Source: DATGEO01 sp035310015 (GTDB lineage Bacteria > Chloroflexota > Dormibacteria > Dormibacterales > Dormibacteraceae). Taken from it: a DNA stretch of 18,099 nucleotides. Made by a program: the position numbers and the translations under genes. Positions 14,060 to 18,099 of this stretch are shown piece after piece. The notes beneath the pieces are model-generated. The model had not been told where the DNA came from. It ran no database searches and worked only from the letters and a program-made list of their open reading frames with translations. The DNA is taken from assembly GCA_035310015.1 (NCBI GenBank), contig DATGEO010000066.1, positions 1 through 18,099 of the forward strand, written 5' to 3'. Each line of letters begins with the position of its first letter. Position 1 is the stretch's first letter.

Positions 14060-14898
14060 GCACCGCGACAATCGCGCCGGTCAACCCGATGGCGGCCGAG
14101 GGCAAAGAGACGGTGATGACCGTCCTGCGCCGCGACCGCGAGAACTTCACGAGGTTGGTCTCGGACCCGAAGAACTGGAACGTCGACACCCGGTGCGCCG
14201 GGTGGCAGACGCGCGACCTGGTCGGCCACATGATCGACGTCATGGAGGGTTACTTCAAGAACTGGGACGCCGCGCGCGCGGGCAAGGACGGCACCGCGCT
14301 CGGCCTGACCGTGATGGGGGAGACGCTCAACGACCACGCGCTCGAGTTCCGCAAGCTCTCGCGCGAGGAGGCGCTCGACCGCTTCAAGAAGGACGCGCAG
14401 AAGCTCGACAAGATGCTCGACGAGCTGACCCCGGAGGAGTGGACGAGCTTCCTCGTCTATCACCCGTTCGCCGGCCCGGTGCCGGCGGGGTTCTACGGCA
14501 CGTTCCAGATCATGGACTACGGCGTCCACCCGTACGACATCGAGTACGGCCTCGGGAACAAGCTGGCTACCGTCGACGAGGCGAGCGCGGGCCTGATCCT
14601 GCCTTTCGCCTTCGTGTTCTGGCAGAACACGGTCGACGAGAAGGTCGCGAAGGGCAAGCAGCTCACCTACGGCATCGAGGTCCTCGGCCCGTGGGGCGGC
14701 AAGTGGCGCGCCACGCTCAAGGACGGCAAGTGGTCGTCGGAGCCGGAGACCGGGAACTTCGAGGGCTGCGACGCCGTGATCAAGTTCGACAACGCAGCCG
14801 ACGCGGTGCTGACCTTCTTCCAGCGCTTCCCCGGCGGTTCCGCCCGCGGCGACGAGGAAGTGATCGATACGATCCGGCACCTCTTCTTCCGTTTCTGA
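14056..14898 (+). CDS. DinB/maleylpyruvate-isomerase-like protein with SCP2-like tail
   Basis: 280 residues in two parts. The N-terminal four-helix bundle (about 15-165) fits the DinB / mycothiol-dependent maleylpyruvate isomerase family: RCAGWQTRDLVGHMID (46-61) with metal ligand H58, and DYGVHPYDIEYG (154-165) with D154 and H158 at the Glu/Asp-x3-His positions. The C-terminal part (about 195-280; EVLGPWGGKWRATLKDG, then CDAVIKFDNAADAVL) resembles a sterol-carrier-protein-2 fold, a pairing known in this family. Isomerases of this group use a thiol cofactor to turn a ring-cleavage product into its trans isomer. Coupling by a 4-bp overlap to the dioxygenase makes a ring cleavage then isomerisation sequence plausible. 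The metal site is seen; thiol use is inferred. A palindrome begins 4 nt after the stop. Confidence 0.78.
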   Translation: MSTATIAPVNPMAAEGKETVMTVLRRDRENFTRLVSDPKNWNVDTRCAGWQTRDLVGHMIDVMEGYFKNWDAARAGKDGTALGLTVMGETLNDHALEFRKLSREEALDRFKKDAQKLDKMLDELTPEEWTSFLVYHPFAGPVPAGFYGTFQIMDYGVHPYDIEYGLGNKLATVDEASAGLILPFAFVFWQNTVDEKVAKGKQLTYGIEVLGPWGGKWRATLKDGKWSSEPETGNFEGCDAVIKFDNAADAVLTFFQRFPGGSARGDEEVIDTIRHLFFRF

Positions 14899-14901
14899 AA
14901 T

Positions 14902-14939
14902 CCCCGCGAAATCGGAGCCTTCGGCGAGATTTCGCGGGG
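14902..14939 (+). repeat. 12-bp palindrome with inner hairpin, after the isomerase stop
   Basis: CCCCGCGAAATC (14902-14913) pairs perfectly with GATTTCGCGGGG (14928-14939). The 14-nt loop contains GCC-TTC-GGC (14917-14925), giving a compound hairpin. It is the sister of the palindrome at 7590-7616; the fifth base pair changes from A-T to G-C with both arms altered. No U-run follows. It sits 10 nt before the next start codon, so it may act as a terminator or attenuator. Confidence 0.78.
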
Positions 14940-14949
14940 GCCCCGGTTG

Positions 14950-15549
14950 ATGCGAAGCAAGCTCTGGGCGGCGGACCTGCGCAGTGCGGGCCTGCCGTCT
15001 TCGCCCTCCGCCGTCGAGGTGATCGAGATCAAGCCACCGACGGCGGAGATCCTCATCGCGGCGATGGGCGCGGAGGGCGACCGCGTCGCTTCCCGCTTCG
15101 CCCGGGGATGCCGCTCGTTCGCCGCGCTGCACCGCGGAACGCTCGCTGCGTACGGCTGGCTGTCGACCGAGACCGAGTGGATCGGCGAGCTCGGCATCGC
15201 GATCTCTCCGGCCGCGGGTGAGGCCTACGTCTGGAACTGCTTCACGCTGCCCGCGTTTCGCCGCCAGGGTCACTACCGCGCGCTGCTCGAGGGAACGGTC
15301 GCTCACGCGCGCGCCGAAGGGTTGAAGCGGCTCTGGATCGGCAGCATCCACGACCCCGCCGAGAAGGCGGACGCCGACGCGGGGTTCGCGCCGGTGCTGC
15401 ACTTCACGGTCGTGAAGCTGGGGCCGGTGCGGTGGCTGCGTGCGAGCGACGCCCCGGACGCGCCCGCCGGCCTGCCCGGCGAGGCCCGCCGCAGGCTGGG
15501 CCTGGGCAGGCGATCGGTGATCGGTCGGGTCGCCGCCAGGATCCACTGA
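14950..15549 (+). CDS. GNAT-like N-acetyltransferase
   Basis: 199 residues with a recognisable acetyl-CoA-binding motif A: the strand YVWNCFTLPAFRRQGHYRAL (93-112), where RRQGHY stands for the usual R/Q-x2-G-x-G/A loop, and the following helix. A second strand LKRLWIGSIHDPAEKADADAGF (about 125-146) matches the GNAT motif B region with the closing 'GF'. The N-terminal 30 residues are not typical, and the tail (after 165) is basic and disordered. ATG 14950 is preceded by TTG 14947; the start lies 10 nt after the palindrome, which occupies most of the gap and leaves GGGGGCCCC as the only purine-rich stretch. It may modify a small molecule from the pathway or a protein; there is no direct clue to the substrate. 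Confidence 0.68.
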   Translation: MRSKLWAADLRSAGLPSSPSAVEVIEIKPPTAEILIAAMGAEGDRVASRFARGCRSFAALHRGTLAAYGWLSTETEWIGELGIAISPAAGEAYVWNCFTLPAFRRQGHYRALLEGTVAHARAEGLKRLWIGSIHDPAEKADADAGFAPVLHFTVVKLGPVRWLRASDAPDAPAGLPGEARRRLGLGRRSVIGRVAARIH

Positions 15550-15562
15550 CCGCAGTGCATAA

Positions 15563-15590
15563 CGGCTGCAAACCGCGGCGCGCGGCTGCA
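15563..15590. promoter_or_regulatory. Paired CGGCTGCA direct repeats before the SDR gene
   Basis: CGGCTGCA occurs at 15563-15570 and 15583-15590, 20 nt apart, in the 56-bp gap between the GNAT and SDR genes. This spacing places both on the same DNA face, as for a dimeric activator or repressor. No clear -35/-10 pair was found next to it. The evidence is slight. Confidence 0.3.
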
Positions 15591-15605
15591 TAGTTCTCGC
15601 TCGGA

Positions 15606-16436
15606 ATGACAGCGCAAGGCGCCCTATCGGGCAAGGTCGGCGTGGTCAGCGGCGCGGGAAGCGGGGTGGGCCGGTCGGTCGCGCTCGCGCTCGCTCGCCA
15701 GGGCGCGAGCGTCGTGGTCGCGGACTTCGACTCCCCGCGCTTGGAGCGCACGGTCGAGGACGTGCTGCGACTCAGCTCCGCCGAGAAGGCGCTGTCGCTG
15801 ACGACCGACGTGCGCGACGACGCGTCGGTGCGCAGCCTCGCGCGCAGCGCGATGAAGGCGATGGGGCGCGTCGACATCGTGATCAACGCCGCCGGTGTGC
15901 TGCTGCAGGGCCGCATCGACAAGATCTCGACCCACGACTGGACCTGGATGCTCGAGACCAACCTGCTCGGCGCGGTGCGGACGTCGCTTGCGTTCCTGCC
16001 TTACCTCACCGAGCAGCGCTCGGGCCACGTGATCAACATCGTCGCCTACGGCGGCCTGCACCCCGGCAACCCGCAGACGATTCCCTACGACGCCGGCCAT
16101 GCCGCCCTCGCCGCGTTCACGGCGGGGCTCGCTCGCCAGGTCTCGGGCAGCGGCGTCAACGTTTCCCTGTTCTGCCTTGCCGCGGCCAGCCCGCGCATCG
16201 GTCAGAACACGCGCTCTCGCGGCATCGGCCGGTGGATCGGAGACGCGGCCGTGCCGCGGGACGCGACGCACACCGCCGACGCGCTGGCGGAAACGCTGAT
16301 CGACGGCATCCACAACCCGCGGTTCATCCTCGCGGCCGATCCCGCGGACAGCGAAGAGCTGACGCGGCGGTGGAGCTTCGCCGGCGCGCCTGCCTCGCCG
16401 GCAGCCGCGCATCCCGAACCTGCCGGCGTGTCGTGA
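15606..16436 (+). CDS. Short-chain dehydrogenase/reductase fold with altered catalytic residues
   Basis: 276 residues, classical SDR fold. The NAD(P)-binding loop SGAGSGVGR (15-23), the acidic end of strand 2 (VVVADFD, favouring NAD over NADP), DVR (68-70), NAAG (94-97) and the structural Asn N119 (ETNLLG) are normal. The catalytic site is not: the Ser position reads Ala147 (NIVAYGG), and Tyr161 is kept but the partner Lys at Y-x3-K is His165 (YDAGH). Without Ser and Lys, ordinary hydride transfer should be weak or lost, so this may be a pseudo-enzyme, a scaffold, or an enzyme with other chemistry. The start ATG follows a 56-bp gap; the 3' end overlaps the antiporter start by GTGA. The tail (PASPAAAHPEPAGVS) is unstructured. 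Confidence 0.85.
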   Translation: MTAQGALSGKVGVVSGAGSGVGRSVALALARQGASVVVADFDSPRLERTVEDVLRLSSAEKALSLTTDVRDDASVRSLARSAMKAMGRVDIVINAAGVLLQGRIDKISTHDWTWMLETNLLGAVRTSLAFLPYLTEQRSGHVINIVAYGGLHPGNPQTIPYDAGHAALAAFTAGLARQVSGSGVNVSLFCLAAASPRIGQNTRSRGIGRWIGDAAVPRDATHTADALAETLIDGIHNPRFILAADPADSEELTRRWSFAGAPASPAAAHPEPAGVS

Positions 16437-18099
16437 TCGTACCGACAGACCTCCTGTCGGGCATCGCGATCTGCGTCGGCGCCGCGGCGGTGCTGGCACT
16501 GGTGAGCTGGCGCCTGCGCCAGCCGCTGATCCTCGCCTATCTCCTCGCGGGCGTGATCGTCGGCCCGATCGGCTTTCGCTGGGTCACCGACCTCGCGAGC
16601 ATCCAGACCGTGGCCGAGATCGGCCTCATCCTCCTGCTCTTCGTCATCGGCCTGGAGATCGATCTCAGGAAGCTCGCCGCGGCGGGCACGCCGATGCTGC
16701 TCACCGGCGCGCTGCAGGTGCCAGTGTGCATCGCCCTCGGCCTCGGCTTCTTCGCGGCGCTGGGCGCGCACGTGGGGGGCGGTGACTACTCGCTGCTGTA
16801 CCTCGCGGCCTGCATGAGCCTTTCGAGCACCCTGGTCGTGGTCAAGCTGCTCAACGACCGTATGGAGCTCGACACGCTTCCTGGGCGCATCAGCCTGGGC
16901 GTGCTCGTCATCCAGGACCTCTGGGCGGTGGCGATGCTCGCGGTGCAGCCGAACATCTCCAACCCGAACCTGCTGCCGCTGCTGTTCTCGCTGTGGAAGG
17001 GCGCGCTGCTCGTGGTCGGCGGTCTTGCGCTCTCGAAATACGTGCTGCCACATCTGTTCCGGTCGGTCGCGAAGGCCCCCGAGCTGGTGCTCGTGACCGC
17101 GCTCGCGTGGTGCTTCTTCCTCGCCGGAGTCGCCAGCTTCATCGGGCTGTCGCGCGAGATGGGCGCGCTGATCGCCGGCGTGAGCCTCTCGACCTTCCCC
17201 TACAGCCTCGACGTCATGGCGAAGGCGGTGAGCATCCGCGACTTCTTCGTCACCCTGTTCTTCGTCGCGCTCGGCATGCAGATCCCCGTGCCGACGCCGA
17301 TGGTGCTGGAGTTCGTCGCCGCGGCCTCGGTGTTCGTGATCCTCAGCCGCATCGTGGTCGTGCCGATGCTCTACGCGCTGCGCCTCGGGCTGCGCAGCAG
17401 CATCATCCCGGCGATCAACATCGCCCAGGTCAGCGAGTTCTCGATCGTGATCGCGTTCCTCGGGCTGAGGTCGCACCAGATCTCGAACGACATCCTCGCG
17501 ATCGTGATCCTCACGTTCGCCGTGACCTCCGTCGCCTCGACCTACATGATCAACTCGAGCCACGCGATCCAGAACTTGCTGACACGGCTCTTGAAGTCGG
17601 TGGGGCTGAAGGACCTCGACACCTCCGGCGACGCCGTGGCCGAGGACGAAGGCCGGCACCCGGTGGTGTTCCTCGGCTTCTTCCGCGACGCGAGCTCGAT
17701 CCTCTACGAGTTCGAGCACGAGGGATCGGTCGAAGACGCGCGCGAGTTCGTGAGCAAGATCATGGTCATCGACTTCAACCCGACAGTGATGCGCGAGCTC
17801 CGGCGGCGAGGCATCAAGTGTGTTTACGGCGACATCGCGCACGCGGACACGCTGCACCACGCGGGCATCGAGGATGCCGAGCTGGTCGTCTCGAGCATCA
17901 CCGACGATGTCCTTCGCGGCACGAGCAACCTCCGGATCCTGCGCAACATCCGCGCACGCTCACCGCACGCCCGCATCGTTCTCACCACCGAGCACATCCC
18001 GCAGGCGCTTCGCTTCTACGAGGCCGGCGCGGACTTCGTCTTCATCCCCCGGCTCTACTCGGCGGCCGCGGTCGCGCGGCTTCTGAAGAAGGGACTCTC
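16433..18099 (+). CDS. CPA2 cation:proton antiporter (KefB-like) with TrkA-N domain, 3' end outside window
   Basis: The frame runs from GTG 16433 to the window edge (555 codons) and is incomplete. About twelve hydrophobic helices (residues 6-370) form the antiporter, with hallmarks ILAYLLAGVIVGP, LLLFVIGLEIDL, MSLSSTLVVVKLL and the ion-site Asp in VIQDLWAV, then IGLSREMGALIAG. This matches KefB/KefC/RosB-type K+ or Na+/H+ exchangers. A cytosolic TrkA-N (RCK) Rossmann domain follows (from about 405; MVIDFNPTVMRELRRRGIKCVYGD written in part), but its nucleotide loop is odd: LGFFRDAS at G415 where G-x-G-x-x-G is usual. The start overlaps the SDR stop as GTGA, and a 7-bp hairpin lies in codons 4-10. 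In Kef systems glutathione adducts gate the channel; a link to electrophile stress from the upstream dioxygenase operon is inference. Confidence 0.9.
   Translation, partial: MIVPTDLLSGIAICVGAAAVLALVSWRLRQPLILAYLLAGVIVGPIGFRWVTDLASIQTVAEIGLILLLFVIGLEIDLRKLAAAGTPMLLTGALQVPVCIALGLGFFAALGAHVGGGDYSLLYLAACMSLSSTLVVVKLLNDRMELDTLPGRISLGVLVIQDLWAVAMLAVQPNISNPNLLPLLFSLWKGALLVVGGLALSKYVLPHLFRSVAKAPELVLVTALAWCFFLAGVASFIGLSREMGALIAGVSLSTFPYSLDVMAKAVSIRDFFVTLFFVALGMQIPVPTPMVLEFVAAASVFVILSRIVVVPMLYALRLGLRSSIIPAINIAQVSEFSIVIAFLGLRSHQISNDILAIVILTFAVTSVASTYMINSSHAIQNLLTRLLKSVGLKDLDTSGDAVAEDEGRHPVVFLGFFRDASSILYEFEHEGSVEDAREFVSKIMVIDFNPTVMRELRRRGIKCVYGDIAHADTLHHAGIEDAELVVSSITDDVLRGTSNLRILRNIRARSPHARIVLTTEHIPQALRFYEAGADFVFIPRLYSAAAVARLLKKGL
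16442..16460 (+). promoter_or_regulatory. Hairpin in the first codons of the antiporter gene
   Basis: CCGACAG-ACCTC-CTGTCGG is a perfect 7-bp stem with a 5-nt loop, beginning 9 nt after the first base of the GTG start. In mRNA it lies under an initiating ribosome and could slow initiation or tie it to translation of the overlapping SDR gene. It could also be chance. Confidence 0.35.

Noticed and set aside
13861..15591. 576-codon minus-strand open frame across isomerase and GNAT genes
   Set aside because: Antisense shadow; it crosses three well-supported + strand gene segments and shows no recognisable motif.
16202..17860. 552-codon minus-strand open frame opposite the antiporter
   Set aside because: Its composition is dominated by His, Asp, Glu and Arg repeats, the mirror of hydrophobic membrane-helix codons; the sense strand encodes a clear CPA2 antiporter.

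Overview
The window is GC-rich, gene-dense bacterial DNA. It suggests a soil-type Terrabacteria lineage: Actinomycetota, or a neighbour such as Dormibacterota or Chloroflexota. The pointers are the GC-rich third codon positions, an ECF sigma factor paired with an RskA-type anti-sigma factor, a LytR-CpsA-Psr (LCP) envelope enzyme, a mycothiol-isomerase-like protein, and frequent GTG/TTG starts. The lineage is inference; no rRNA or marker gene settles it. No tRNA, rRNA, CRISPR array or insertion sequence was seen.

Layout. 1-1008 (+) is the 3' part of a sensor histidine kinase. 1063-3650 (-) holds a small C2H2 zinc-finger protein, a small unknown protein, a membrane-anchored beta-propeller and an LCP protein; the last two are translationally coupled. 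Divergent from LCP is a secreted glycoside-hydrolase-like protein (3690-4907, +), whose end overlaps a convergent unknown gene (4888-5268, -). A 141-bp divergent region with paired direct repeats leads to a diiron ferritin-like / acyl-ACP-desaturase-like protein (5410-6336, +). The ECF sigma and RskA pair follows (6383-7520, +). Next is an AAA-type ATPase with a winged-helix tail (7603-8790, +), bracketed by two near-identical hairpins and beginning inside a 27-nt palindrome. A convergent core-MetE methionine synthase (8825-9856, -) starts 18 bp from a divergent Leu/Phe/Glu-type dehydrogenase.

From 9875 to the right edge all genes are on the + strand and mostly overlap or abut: dehydrogenase, PaaK-like CoA ligase, citryl-CoA-lyase-like protein, extradiol-type (MhqO/PcpA-like) dioxygenase, DinB/maleylpyruvate-isomerase-like protein with an SCP2-like tail, GNAT-like protein, an SDR lacking the usual catalytic Ser and Lys, and a CPA2 antiporter with a TrkA-N domain (cut by the window edge). 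This looks like a catabolic or quinone/electrophile-handling operon: CoA activation, C-C lyase, ring cleavage, isomerisation, and possibly K+/H+ exchange. The substrate cannot be read from the sequence.

The most unusual non-coding signal is a set of short palindromes placed at gene boundaries. Two share 12-nt arms CCCC(A/G)CGAAATC...GATTTCG(T/C)GGGG with a compensated pair (7590-7616 and 14902-14939). Two share GATTGATAAGG-N6-CCTTATC (7523-7546 and 8796-8819) and flank the ATPase gene. The strongest enzyme oddities are the SDR and the citrate-synthase-fold protein, which sit in one operon and both lack expected catalytic residues.
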